DNA of 64,000 nt from Mesorhizobium mediterraneum (GTDB taxonomy: Bacteria > Pseudomonadota > Alphaproteobacteria > Rhizobiales > Rhizobiaceae). The stretch's first letter is position 1. Every line of letters starts with the position of its first letter. The DNA is taken from the NCBI RefSeq assembly GCF_002284565.1, contig NZ_NPKI01000046.1:248001-312000 (forward strand). Direction: 5' to 3'. The translations under genes and the position numbers were made by a program. The notes beneath the pieces are model-generated. The model saw nothing but the letters and a program-made list of their open reading frames with translations, was not told the DNA's origin and did not search any database. Shown in pieces: positions 43,362 to 52,638 of the stretch.

Positions 43362-45251
43362 TCACTGCGGCGCTCCAAGCGCGAACTCGCGGTGGAATAT
43401 CTCCAAATTCAACAGCGCCCATATCAGCTTTTCGTGGTCTGCCGCCCCCTTGGTGTGCTCCGAGACAATTTGATCAAGGTGTTTTGCGCTCAAATAGCTG
43501 CGAATGACGGACTGAGAGGAGCAAAGATGGTCGTGCACGTAGTTCCTCATCGAGCCGCGAAACCATTCGGCGACGGGCACCTTGAACCCGATCTTGCGGC
43601 GATTGAGAATTTCCTCAGGAAGCATGTTGGCCATACTGTTGCGCAAGATCAGCTTACCCTTCCGCCAACCCACCTTGTAGCGATCGGGCAATGTGCTGAC
43701 GAACGCAACCAGATTGCGATCGAGGAATGGCATTCTTCCTTCGATTGAACCGGCCATCATCATCCGGTCGCCTCGTTCCAAGAGATTGTCGGGCAACCAC
43801 GATGTCTGATCGAAAAACAGCGCGCGGCGAAGGTGGGACGCCGTCGCGCTTGAGGAGAACGGGAAGTTGTTGCGTCCACTGCGGCAATTGGCCGGCGCAC
43901 CAATGAGGCGATGGTGTTCCCGTGCTGTCATGGCCCCAAACCAGGAGATCATCCGGGTGGCAAAGTCCCTTTCACCCGCGCTTCGGGCAAATGTATCGAA
44001 CTTGGCCGTTGCGCCAGGCATCGCGCGTATCAAAGGGGCGAGGAGGTTGTTGTGGAGCAAGGCTGGAACCAGCGACCGGTAGATTCCAGCCAGTGATTCT
44101 GCGCGATGTTTGGGATACCCGCCGAGAATCTCGTCTGCCCCTTCCCCAGTGAGCACCATCTTGACGTCCTGCGAGGCCCGCTCCGACATCAGGTAAATTG
44201 GAATGTCCGAACTTTGTGAAACAGGCGCCCCCAAATGGCGAATCAACTTGGGCAGGTGGTCGATCAGGTCGTCCGCTTCAATGACCAGCTCGCAATGATC
44301 AGTCTTGAAATGATCGGCGACGCGTCGGGCGAATGGGAACTCACTGTAAGCCGGCTCGCTGAAACCGACCGAAAATGTACGAATGGGCTTGTCGCTGTGC
44401 TTGGTCATCAGGGCAACGATCGCCGACGAGTCGAGCCCTCCGGAGAGAAAGGCGCCAAAGGGTGCATCGCTGCGCATTCTAATCTCGACGGAATGGTCGA
44501 GCAGTTCCAGAAATCGTCGCTTGGCGGTTTCTTCGTCGATATCCTCGGTCAGATCGGTTTGATCTGGAGGCGTATAATAGCGCGTTTCCGTCACTGTCCC
44601 TTGCGACCAAACAGCATAGCTTCCGGGGTTGAGTTTGCGGATTTGTTTGAAAAGCGTGCGCGGTCCAGGCACATAACGCCAGCGCAGATACTCGTGGACA
44701 GCGTCCAAATCGAGCTGCTGCGCATCTGGCTGCGACGACAACAACGCATTGATCTCTGAGGCAAACGACAGCAATTTTCCGCTTTGCATGAGGTAAAGGG
44801 GCTTTTTGCCGAAGGGATCCCGGCCGAGGATCAATTCCTGCCTCTGAGCATCCCAGAGCGCGAAAGCGAACATGCCGCTCAATCGGTCAAACATGGACAA
44901 GTGCCACTGATCATAAGCTCTGAGCAGCACCTCAGTATCGGAGCGTGTTCGAAAATGATGACCGAGGCCGATCAGTTCCTGGCGCAGCTCGACATAGTTG
45001 TATATTTCGCCGTTGAAAATAATTCTGAGGCGGCCGTCGTCGACATGCATCGGCTGGTTAGAATCGGCATTTAGGTCAATAATCGCCAAGCGGCGATGCA
45101 CCAATGCCAATTGGTTCTCGCCGGTGTTCAAGTCCAAGAACTCGGTACCTTCGGCATCGGGACCACGATGCCGCAATGCGTTAGACATTCTGGCGGCCCG
45201 ATCTTGTGGATTCTCAACCCTCGGCCCTACCCAGCCGCCAATTCCACACAT
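43362..45251 (-). CDS. asnB: Glutamine-hydrolysing asparagine synthase-type amidotransferase
   Basis: A 629-residue AsnB-family protein. The start is ATG 45251 (MCGIGGW), which puts the glutaminase nucleophile Cys at position 2 after Met removal, behind GGGAAAG. The N-terminal class II amidotransferase domain (NALRHRGPDAEG, IFNGEIYNY, RSDTEVLLRAY, GMFAFALWD) is followed by a synthetase domain with the ATP-binding SGGLDSSAIVAL and LTGEGADEILGGYPKHR. In polysaccharide loci such proteins often amidate uronic acids rather than make asparagine. ManNAcA from WecC is a plausible target, by position only. Confidence 0.9.
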   Translation of the reverse strand: MCGIGGWVGPRVENPQDRAARMSNALRHRGPDAEGTEFLDLNTGENQLALVHRRLAIIDLNADSNQPMHVDDGRLRIIFNGEIYNYVELRQELIGLGHHFRTRSDTEVLLRAYDQWHLSMFDRLSGMFAFALWDAQRQELILGRDPFGKKPLYLMQSGKLLSFASEINALLSSQPDAQQLDLDAVHEYLRWRYVPGPRTLFKQIRKLNPGSYAVWSQGTVTETRYYTPPDQTDLTEDIDEETAKRRFLELLDHSVEIRMRSDAPFGAFLSGGLDSSAIVALMTKHSDKPIRTFSVGFSEPAYSEFPFARRVADHFKTDHCELVIEADDLIDHLPKLIRHLGAPVSQSSDIPIYLMSERASQDVKMVLTGEGADEILGGYPKHRAESLAGIYRSLVPALLHNNLLAPLIRAMPGATAKFDTFARSAGERDFATRMISWFGAMTAREHHRLIGAPANCRSGRNNFPFSSSATASHLRRALFFDQTSWLPDNLLERGDRMMMAGSIEGRMPFLDRNLVAFVSTLPDRYKVGWRKGKLILRNSMANMLPEEILNRRKIGFKVPVAEWFRGSMRNYVHDHLCSSQSVIRSYLSAKHLDQIVSEHTKGAADHEKLIWALLNLEIFHREFALGAPQ

Positions 45252-45536
45252 TTTCTTTCCCTTGGGCGAGCGCGTATTTGCGGCGCTATTTACGACGAAT
45301 GTATTAAACACTTGGTTGCTGACAAACCGGATCGCGCGGAAAAAGGCCGCAAGGTGGTGCAGCTGAGCTTGATCGGTTCGATGAAGCTCTGCCCGTTCCG
45401 GATGAAGTGCCACCGGCGGTGCGGCCGGAGGCGGCAAGACGGTTTAACGAAGCCAGGCCGATCCCGATCCAGTGTGGCAGGGGTGAGGGTTGGCGTTGCC
45501 GCCCGGCTGGTTCACCCGCCAAGAGGGTAACGGCAG

Positions 45537-46778
45537 CTATGGCAGGCCCAGGGCCCGCAGCATCTCGGAGTCCGGGACCGCAGGCCCTTCCTGCCGGATG
45601 ACGGTCATTCCATAGGGATTGGAGAATTCCCAGATAGACCATGGGATCGCAAAGCGTTCCGCCTGCTGGCGCACCGCCTTGAGGTAGCGCAGACGGTCAG
45701 CGTCGAACGCGCCCATGCGGCCGTCCGCGGACATGAGGATGACGCCGAACTCGCCCATGAAGAGCCGTCGGCTTGGAATGCCATGGGCCTCGGCCCAGTC
45801 GACCGCCTGACGGAAGCTCGCCTCGAGTTGGCTTGGGCCCCAATTCTGCTCGAAATATCGGGCGATTGCTTCACGCGCCGCGACCATGTTCATCACCTGC
45901 TCGACCGGGCTCAAGCCGGCAGCGTCCATCTGCGCCTTAAGGGTTTCGGTCACCACTTCAGGCGTGCTGCTGTCGGCCGGCCAGGGAAGGCCCGAGGCGA
46001 AGGTGTTTGTCCCGTCGGACCGCTGATGCGTGAAGCTGTGCGGCTCATACATGTGGAAGCTGTAGTAGAGGTTCGGATCGTCAAAGCCCGGGGTGAGATT
46101 GACCAGTCCGGCAATGCTGCCGCCACAGGCGCCCGTTGCGACGATGGTGAGCTCGCTGCTGACTGCGCGGATATCGCGGATGGTGCCTGCCATGATCCGC
46201 TGCCAGTCATCGCTCCCGCTCGAATCGCAGGGGTAGTAGGCCGGCTCGTTATAAGGCTCGATGGCTACCTTGTCGGTGCCGATTTTGACCAGCATGGTGG
46301 CGACCGCCACGACCATTTCGCGATAGCTGGCAACGCCCCCGCTGTCGGCACCGTCATAGATCATCTCCATGCTGTAGGCCGGAACCTGGGTGACGCCGTG
46401 CAGGTCGAAAACCACCTTGAGGCCGGCCGACGTGACCCGCTCGACCGCGGCGGCAAGTATGTCCAGCGCCTGCTGCCGTTTGGCGCCCTCGCTGGCAAGC
46501 AGAGGGCCGGGGTCGACACTCAGCCGGACGAAGTCGAAACCCATCGATCGAATGCTTGCAAACGCCTCGCCATCACGCCAGTTGGCGAGCGGCCTATCTC
46601 CGGCGCGCCACTCCTTCTCGCTGCGATAGGGCGGCCAACGGTAGGATCCATCATCCTCTATCGGCGACCAGTTGAGCCATCCATGCACGCCAACGCCGCG
46701 CTGGAGCGGGATCGGCGCAGCGTTGGCGGCCATCGCCATGCCGAGCACCCACGCTGCAACACACGCAATCCTTCTCAT
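45537..46778 (-). CDS. Secreted glycoside hydrolase family 5 (cellulase-like) protein
   Basis: A 413-residue exported protein. The signal peptide is MRRIACVAAWVLGMAMAANA, cut before API; ATG 46778 follows GGAGAG. The GH5-type barrel has GVGVHGWLNWSP, SMGFDFVRLSVDPGP, VVFDLHG, the acid/base Glu in IEPYNEPAY, HMYEPHSFTHQ and the nucleophile Glu in FMGEFGVIL. Family members cleave beta-glucans or mannans. In a polysaccharide cluster it probably trims or releases the polymer. It is 285 bases upstream of asnB, in the same orientation; that gap shows no other gene. Confidence 0.9.
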   Translation of the reverse strand: MRRIACVAAWVLGMAMAANAAPIPLQRGVGVHGWLNWSPIEDDGSYRWPPYRSEKEWRAGDRPLANWRDGEAFASIRSMGFDFVRLSVDPGPLLASEGAKRQQALDILAAAVERVTSAGLKVVFDLHGVTQVPAYSMEMIYDGADSGGVASYREMVVAVATMLVKIGTDKVAIEPYNEPAYYPCDSSGSDDWQRIMAGTIRDIRAVSSELTIVATGACGGSIAGLVNLTPGFDDPNLYYSFHMYEPHSFTHQRSDGTNTFASGLPWPADSSTPEVVTETLKAQMDAAGLSPVEQVMNMVAAREAIARYFEQNWGPSQLEASFRQAVDWAEAHGIPSRRLFMGEFGVILMSADGRMGAFDADRLRYLKAVRQQAERFAIPWSIWEFSNPYGMTVIRQEGPAVPDSEMLRALGLP

Positions 46779-46895
46779 CGCCACTCTCCGTATCATGGTC
46801 GGAGATATTAACCGCAGGATCGGAAAAGGAGGATTGCCGTCGCGCGGCTTTTCGACAGCATGGTATATAAGAATCGAAACCTTGGCGGAGCGCGT

Positions 46896-48803
46896 ATGAG
46901 AATCGGCTGGTACATCAACCGGTTGCGCAGCATGGAGCCGGCCGAGGTGTTGCACCGGCTGGGCGAGCAGCGTCGAAGGATCGCTTCGCGCCGCCGCGAC
47001 GACGGCTGGGAGCGTTATGCTTCGTCCCCGTTGCATCCGGTGCTGCTTGGGTGGCGCGAAGCTGCGCTGGCTGCGACGCCGGCACAACGGCAAGCCATAG
47101 CGGCGGCGGCGCAAAAAACGCTTGAGGGCCAGTTTTCCGCACTCGGGCGGACATGGCCGCCGCGCGACCGCGATCGGCTGTTTCCTCCCGAGCTTTGGCG
47201 CCTTGATCCGGTAACCGGCAGGCTTTGGCCGGGTCCCGAAAGCCATACTTTCGATATCGATTTTCGCGACGGCGGCGGCCGTGGCGATGTGAAATATGTT
47301 TGGGAGATCAACCGGCTGCAGCAGTTGCCGCCACTTGCCGCCCACCTGCTTCTCGCCGGCGACGATGAGTCCCGAATGGCCATCGAGGCGGCGATCGACA
47401 GTTGGCATTCAGCCAACCCCCCGTTTCGGGGGGGTGGCTGGGCTTCCGGCATCGAAGTCGCGCTGCGAGCCATCAGCCTGATTGTCACCCTGGACCTCGT
47501 CGGCGACCGACTGGGCGCGGCGACACGGCAGCAAGTGGGTGAAATCCTGGCGGCAAGCGCCTATTGGCTGCCGCGGTTTCCCTCCCGGTTTTCCTCCGCC
47601 AACAACCATCTCGTCGCAGAACTGGCTGGCGAGTATCTGATCGGCCTGGCGTTGGGGACCGAGGCCGACGCTGCACGCGGAGCCCTCCTGGCCGAGACGC
47701 GCAAGCAGATTCTCGCCGATGGCGCCGGTGCCGAGCAGACCCCGACCTACGCCGCCTTCACGGCCGAACTCATCTTGCTGTGCGCCGCTGCGGCACGCCA
47801 GGGCGGGGCGCCGTTTCCCTCGCCCGTCGAAGCGCGTCTGGCCGCATTTGCCAATTTCGTCGGCTGGCTCCCGCCAGCCGCCGGCTTTGGCGACAACGAC
47901 GAAGGTCGCGTGCTGACGCTCGGGGACGAGCCGGGCTATGTCCAATCCGTCGCCGCCGCCATCCATGGTTTTCTGCGGATGCCGGGCGACGCGTCGAAGC
48001 CAGACGATTTTCGTGCGCTTTTCCTTGGCACGCCGTCCGAACCGGCACCGGTTCCACACGGGCTGCAAACGTTCACGCAAGGCGGGCTCTCCGTCTGGCG
48101 CGGCGAGATGAATGGCCGCAGCATCGATCTGACATTCGACCACGGCCCGCTCGGCTATCTCTCGATCGCGGCTCACGGCCATGCCGACGCGCTGTCGCTC
48201 ACCTTGTGCATCGATGGCGAGCCGGTGCTGGTCGACCCCGGCACCTGGCTCTACGGCTCGGGGGGCGTCTGGCGCGACTGGTTCCGCTCGACACCGGCGC
48301 ACAACACACTGAATATCGAGGGCAAAAGCCAAAGCATTATCGCCGGGGAGTTTAACTGGTCGCACAAGGCGGTTGCGACATTGATGGACAGCGAGCCGGG
48401 AACCCACTGGAAGCTGCGCGCCCGGCATGACGGGTATAAAAGCCGCTTCGGCGTCGTCCACCAGCGCACCGTGACGCAACAGGCCGACGGCATTCTCGTG
48501 GCCGACCAACTGCTCGGCGGCAGGCGCGTGGCCGAGGTCGTCTTCCAACTTGCAGCCGGCCTCAGTGCCAACCAACAAGCAAACACGGTCACGGTATTGC
48601 GTGGCGATGAGCCGCTGATGGCCATCCGGTTTCCTGACGCTGGGGTCGAAATCCGCGCCGGCGGCGACGCACCGGGGCAGGGCGGCTGGGTTTCACCGTG
48701 TTTTGGCGCCAGGCAGCCAGCCGAACGCATCGCCTGGCGTGGCGAAGTGGGCGAAGACGGAATCAAGATCCACCTCGCGCCAATCTCCCCGTCGCAAAGA
48801 TAG
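46896..48803 (+). CDS. Heparinase II/III-family polysaccharide lyase
   Basis: A 635-residue protein. The alpha/alpha toroid half (to about residue 380) includes the catalytic-site NNHLVAELAGEYL, and the C-terminal beta-sandwich half begins with GGLSVWRGEMNGRSIDLTFDHGP and contains AHGHADALSLTLCIDGEPVLVDPG. No signal peptide is evident with ATG 46896, which has GGCGGAG upstream; the N-terminus (RIGWYINRLRSMEPAEVLHRL) recurs in polysaccharide-cluster members. Such enzymes cleave uronic-acid-containing chains by beta-elimination, consistent with a ManNAcA polymer. It diverges from the GH5 gene. Confidence 0.88.
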   Translation: MRIGWYINRLRSMEPAEVLHRLGEQRRRIASRRRDDGWERYASSPLHPVLLGWREAALAATPAQRQAIAAAAQKTLEGQFSALGRTWPPRDRDRLFPPELWRLDPVTGRLWPGPESHTFDIDFRDGGGRGDVKYVWEINRLQQLPPLAAHLLLAGDDESRMAIEAAIDSWHSANPPFRGGGWASGIEVALRAISLIVTLDLVGDRLGAATRQQVGEILAASAYWLPRFPSRFSSANNHLVAELAGEYLIGLALGTEADAARGALLAETRKQILADGAGAEQTPTYAAFTAELILLCAAAARQGGAPFPSPVEARLAAFANFVGWLPPAAGFGDNDEGRVLTLGDEPGYVQSVAAAIHGFLRMPGDASKPDDFRALFLGTPSEPAPVPHGLQTFTQGGLSVWRGEMNGRSIDLTFDHGPLGYLSIAAHGHADALSLTLCIDGEPVLVDPGTWLYGSGGVWRDWFRSTPAHNTLNIEGKSQSIIAGEFNWSHKAVATLMDSEPGTHWKLRARHDGYKSRFGVVHQRTVTQQADGILVADQLLGGRRVAEVVFQLAAGLSANQQANTVTVLRGDEPLMAIRFPDAGVEIRAGGDAPGQGGWVSPCFGARQPAERIAWRGEVGEDGIKIHLAPISPSQR

Positions 48804-49041
48804 CGACCGGCGCCGCAGCAGAACGGCCTATCCGTTGTTCCGGCCGTATTCGAGATTAATTACGTTCGGACATTTAGCGTTTTGTTACGGTTGATCTGCT
48901 AGTTTGGCGCAAATCCGGCATGCTTTGCTCGTTGCAGCCGCAATAGCCGCCTGGTTGCAGGCAACATGCAGTGGGTTTGGCAAGCTTTTTGCTTCGCAAT
49001 TCGCCGGATCGCCATCTCACGGCCCAGGAGCCACTGCACCG

Positions 49042-50037
49042 ATGTTTTCTGAATTCGCCAGAGTGGTTGTGGAAAAGCTTTCGAACCTCAATCTGCTGAC
49101 GCTCGGCCTGCTTTTTCTCACGGCACTGGGGAGCGCGGTGGTCGCTTACTGGCGAACTGTCGAGCATAAATCCTTCAGGGACTTTTTCGATTTCGCGTTC
49201 CCGGCGGAAGTCATTCTACACCCGTCGGCGCGAGCCGATGTCCTATTTTGGGTCACGAAACGGCTGATGATGCCTTTTCTGCTCATCCCTGCCGGCGTCA
49301 CCTTCGTTGCTGCAGTTGGCTATGGGACACACCAGGCAATCGGCTGGCTGTTCGACATCCAGGCGCCGCTCATCGGCGGCCCGGCCGGACCGGTGACGAT
49401 CGTCATCTTCACCGCAACCATGCTGATCGCCTACGATATCTCATACTATCTCTACCATGTCGCCCAGCACCACTTCCCGTTCCTGTGGGAATTGCACAAG
49501 GTGCATCATTCGGCCGAAGTGATGGTGGGAATCACCAAGGATCGGGTTCATCCGCTGGACGATCTGATGAATCGTATGTGGGATGGCGTCATCCCGGGGA
49601 TCTGCTTCGGCATCTGGAGCCTGATCGCGCTCGATCCGGTGGAGATCGCTATCTTCGGCATCAACGTCTATGTCATCCGCAACATCCTGATGATGGACTT
49701 TGTTCGCCATACACACTTCAAGATTTCCTTCGGCCCGTTGAACAACATCATCTTGTGCCCGCACTGGCATCAGGTGCACCACAGCATCGACCCTCGCCAC
49801 TATGACAAGAATTTTGGCCTGCTTTTTTCGTTCTGGGACCGCTTCTTCGGAACGCAGTTTGTCCCGGATCCGGATGAAGACCTCAAATTTGGCCTGATAG
49901 ATCGCGATGTGCGCGACTATCAATCGCTCTTTGGGCTTTACATCCTGCCTCTCAAGAAGATGGGAGGGCATGTCGTCCGACTGTTCCACAGGCGTCCCGA
50001 TGTCGTCGCACAGCCACAGGATCGTTCCCCTTCATGA
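49042..50037 (+). CDS. Sterol desaturase/fatty acid hydroxylase-family membrane protein
   Basis: A 331-residue membrane protein with the di-iron histidine clusters HVAQHH (HxxxHH), ELHKVHHS and PHWHQVHHSIDPRHYDKNFG. Four or so membrane segments surround them. I use ATG 49042, with AGGAG upstream; the frame is open back to a TTG at 48904, which would add 46 residues with no matching domain, so the start is uncertain. The family hydroxylates or desaturates lipids. Its coupling to the next gene (ATGA overlap at 50034-50037) and location after the polysaccharide genes suggest membrane-lipid or polymer-anchor modification. Confidence 0.85.
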   Translation: MFSEFARVVVEKLSNLNLLTLGLLFLTALGSAVVAYWRTVEHKSFRDFFDFAFPAEVILHPSARADVLFWVTKRLMMPFLLIPAGVTFVAAVGYGTHQAIGWLFDIQAPLIGGPAGPVTIVIFTATMLIAYDISYYLYHVAQHHFPFLWELHKVHHSAEVMVGITKDRVHPLDDLMNRMWDGVIPGICFGIWSLIALDPVEIAIFGINVYVIRNILMMDFVRHTHFKISFGPLNNIILCPHWHQVHHSIDPRHYDKNFGLLFSFWDRFFGTQFVPDPDEDLKFGLIDRDVRDYQSLFGLYILPLKKMGGHVVRLFHRRPDVVAQPQDRSPS

Positions 50038-51164
50038 ACACCATTGTTTCGATTGACGCTTCGAGCGCAGAGCGCCTGGAAGTTGTCCGTTCGGCGGAAC
50101 GCCTGGCTGCGGTCGAAGCCGATTGGATGCATCTTTGGCATCGCACCGATGCGCTGATCTTTCAGAGTCATGCCTGGGTTTCGGCATGGTGGAATACTGT
50201 AGCGGACCGTGACCAACGCGCGCTGCGGATCGGCCTGGTCTGGAACGGTGACAGGCTCGTTGCCATCGTTCCCCTGGCGATCGGCAAGCGCAAAGGCCTG
50301 CGGTTTCTTGAATGGGCGGCCAACAGCTATACCGATTACGGGGATATTCTCATTGCTCCGGAATGCTCATTATCGGCCCTGCAGGGCGTATGGGCCCAGA
50401 TATGTGACGCCGGCGGCTTCGATCTTGCCTTTCTCAATCGTCTTTTGCCGGGTGCGGCGGCGCGCAAAATTTTTACTCCGGATGTCTCACGCGGCATCAG
50501 GCTTCGCCCCAATCACAGGGAGGAAGTCAGTTATCGCGTCGCCGGACCGTGGAAGAGCGGAGCGGCATGGTTCGAGGACCAGTCCAAAAAGACACGCCAG
50601 AACTATCGGCGAGGCATCAAGGCATTGGAAGAAACCGGGAAAGTGAAATTTCGCTTGCTTGCGCCCGATGAGCCGCTGCAGCCGGTATTGGAGCGGCTCG
50701 CTGCCCTGAAGCGCAGATGGCTGGTGCAGCACACGCGTGAATCCCAACTTTTCGAGGAGGGAACGCCAGTGCTCGCCGCACTCGTCGACGCGCTGGCGCG
50801 CGCCGGCTTGCTGCGCATTTTCGTGCTCGAATGCGATGGCGTGATGGTCGCGGTCTCCATCAACTTCGTCCAGCGCCAGGTCATGATGGCGTTTGTGACC
50901 ACCTTCGATCCGGATTTCAGCCGAGCGTCGCCGGGCATAATCCTGATCATGGACTACATACAGTGGTCGATCGATCATGGCTTGGGCATGGTCGATTTCC
51001 TCTGTGGCGCAGAGTCGTTCAAGAACAAGTTCGCAACGCAGGGTGTTATCCTACAATCCGTTCTTGGGACGCGCACGGCGCAAGGCCAGCTCGCTTTTCT
51101 TGCCGATCGTATGCGTCAGACGGTCCGGCATGTACGCGGGCGCGGGGTGGTACCGACACCTTGA
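50034..51164 (+). CDS. CelD/BcsL-type (FemAB-like GNAT) acyltransferase
   Basis: A 376-residue protein of the cellulose-biosynthesis CelD/BcsL acetyltransferase family. Characteristic blocks are HAWVSAWWNTVAD (residues about 45-57), VAIVPLAIG, NSYTDYGDILI, KKTRQNYRRGIKALEETG and the late VDFLCGAESFKNKFA. It has a GNAT-like fold and is soluble. Such proteins are found beside exopolysaccharide genes and are thought to acylate polymers or precursors, but the substrate is unknown here. It ends 50 bases before the convergent PQQ dehydrogenase gene. Confidence 0.87.
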   Translation: MNTIVSIDASSAERLEVVRSAERLAAVEADWMHLWHRTDALIFQSHAWVSAWWNTVADRDQRALRIGLVWNGDRLVAIVPLAIGKRKGLRFLEWAANSYTDYGDILIAPECSLSALQGVWAQICDAGGFDLAFLNRLLPGAAARKIFTPDVSRGIRLRPNHREEVSYRVAGPWKSGAAWFEDQSKKTRQNYRRGIKALEETGKVKFRLLAPDEPLQPVLERLAALKRRWLVQHTRESQLFEEGTPVLAALVDALARAGLLRIFVLECDGVMVAVSINFVQRQVMMAFVTTFDPDFSRASPGIILIMDYIQWSIDHGLGMVDFLCGAESFKNKFATQGVILQSVLGTRTAQGQLAFLADRMRQTVRHVRGRGVVPTP

Positions 51165-51214
51165 TTTCGGCTTGATTGCGTCAGCCTCATCAGGTCGCCG
51201 GCAGCACGAACCGC

Positions 51215-52603
51215 TCAAAGTGCCGATTGTGCCTGCGATGGAACGACCCGCCAGACCTTATTGCCGACATCATCCGCCACAAGCAGGGCGCCGCGCCGGT
51301 CTATCGCCACCCCCACAGGACGGCCGAAAGCCTTGTCGTCCTGGCTCAGGAAGCCGGTGAGGATGTCTTGAGGCGGGCCAGAGGGCTTGCCACCGGTAAA
51401 CGGCACGAAAATCACCTTGTAGCCGCTGCGCGGCTTGCGATTCCACGAGCCGTGTTGCCCGACGAAGGCGCCATTCCTGTATTGAGGACCGAACAGGTCG
51501 CCCGTGTTGAAGGTCAGTCCCAATGAAGCCGTGTGCGCCCCGAGCGCATAGTCCGGCTTGATCGCCTTGGCGACGAGGTCGGGCCGCTGCGGCTCGACGC
51601 GATCATCGACATGCTGGCCGTAGTAGCTGTAAGGCCAGCCGTAGAAGCCGCCATCCTTCACCGAGGTCATGTAGTCCGGCACGAGGTCGCTACCGATCTC
51701 GTCGCGCTCGTTGACGACGACCCAAAGCTCGCCGCTTTCCGGATTCCAGGACAGGCCGTTGGGATTGCGCAGCCCGGAGGCGAAGAGACGCGTCTGTTTC
51801 GAGGCGAGATCGATCTCCAGCACGGCGGCGCGGCTCTCCTCTTCCTCCAAGCCGTTCTCGCCGACATTGGAATTGGATCCGACCGTTGCATAGAGCTTCG
51901 TCCCGTCCTGCGAGGCGGTCACGTCCTTGGTCCAGTGGTGGTTCCTCCCCGCAGGCAGGTCGACGATCTTCTCCGCCGGTGCGGTGATCTCGGTCGCGCC
52001 CTCCTGGTAGGGAAAAGCCACAATTGCATTGGCATTGGCGACGTAGAGCTTGCCATTGAGCAGGGTCATGCCGAATGGCGAGAACAGCCCAGTGAGGAAG
52101 GCCGTTTTGGTTTCTGCCACCCCGTCGCCATCCTGATCGCGCAGCAGCGAGATGCGATTGGCGCTAGACGTTTCCGCGCCAGCCCGGCTCTGGAAGAGGT
52201 CTGTGAAGAAGTGGCGTATGCTGCGTATGCTATCTATGAGGAAGCCGCGTAAGCTGCGTGTGTTAAAGCCCTCGTCCGGCCTGGGCGGCGCATTGCTCTC
52301 CGCCACCAGCACGTCGCCGTTTGGCAGCACGTGCAGCCAGCGCGGATGGTCGAGCCCGCCGGCAAACTCGTTGACTGCAAATCCTTGGGCCGCTGTCGGC
52401 TTCGTGCCCTTCGGCCACGGCGCGGCCTTGGCGACATGGACGGTCGGCAGCCAGGTCAGATTGGGCTCCGGCAGAGTCGGGTTGGGGCCATAGCCCTCTG
52501 CGATCGGAACTGTCGCCTCTTCGCGGGACAGGAAGAAGACCGCTCCGCCGGCGACGACGAAAAGAACGATCAGCACGAGAACGGCGGTAAGCAACTTTTT
52601 CAC
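51215..52603 (-). CDS. PQQ-dependent sugar dehydrogenase (L-sorbosone dehydrogenase type)
   Basis: A 462-residue protein of the soluble glucose/sorbosone dehydrogenase family. One N-terminal membrane helix (residues about 4-26, LLTAVLVLIVLFVVAGGAVFF) anchors a periplasmic six-bladed propeller: DHPRWLHVLPNGDVLVAE, LFSPFGMTLLNGKLYVANA, HHWTKDVTASQDGTKLYATVG, GLRNPNGLSWNPESGELW, DGGFYGWPYSYYG and GQHGSWNRKPRSGYKV. Starts at GTG 52603 behind GAGG. It is the last gene of the oxidase operon, 35 bases after the cytochrome c gene, suggesting electrons pass from PQQ to that cytochrome and the caa3 oxidase. Confidence 0.85.
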   Translation of the reverse strand: MKKLLTAVLVLIVLFVVAGGAVFFLSREEATVPIAEGYGPNPTLPEPNLTWLPTVHVAKAAPWPKGTKPTAAQGFAVNEFAGGLDHPRWLHVLPNGDVLVAESNAPPRPDEGFNTRSLRGFLIDSIRSIRHFFTDLFQSRAGAETSSANRISLLRDQDGDGVAETKTAFLTGLFSPFGMTLLNGKLYVANANAIVAFPYQEGATEITAPAEKIVDLPAGRNHHWTKDVTASQDGTKLYATVGSNSNVGENGLEEEESRAAVLEIDLASKQTRLFASGLRNPNGLSWNPESGELWVVVNERDEIGSDLVPDYMTSVKDGGFYGWPYSYYGQHVDDRVEPQRPDLVAKAIKPDYALGAHTASLGLTFNTGDLFGPQYRNGAFVGQHGSWNRKPRSGYKVIFVPFTGGKPSGPPQDILTGFLSQDDKAFGRPVGVAIDRRGALLVADDVGNKVWRVVPSQAQSAL

Positions 52604-52638
52604 CAGAACCTCGGAATGTCGAAAAAACGCAAACGCGC

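Noticed and set aside
48904..49041. TTG-started 46-residue extension of the fatty acid hydroxylase-like protein
   Set aside because: TTG 48904 lacks a ribosome site and the added residues match no part of the family; ATG 49042 has AGGAG. I cannot exclude the longer form.
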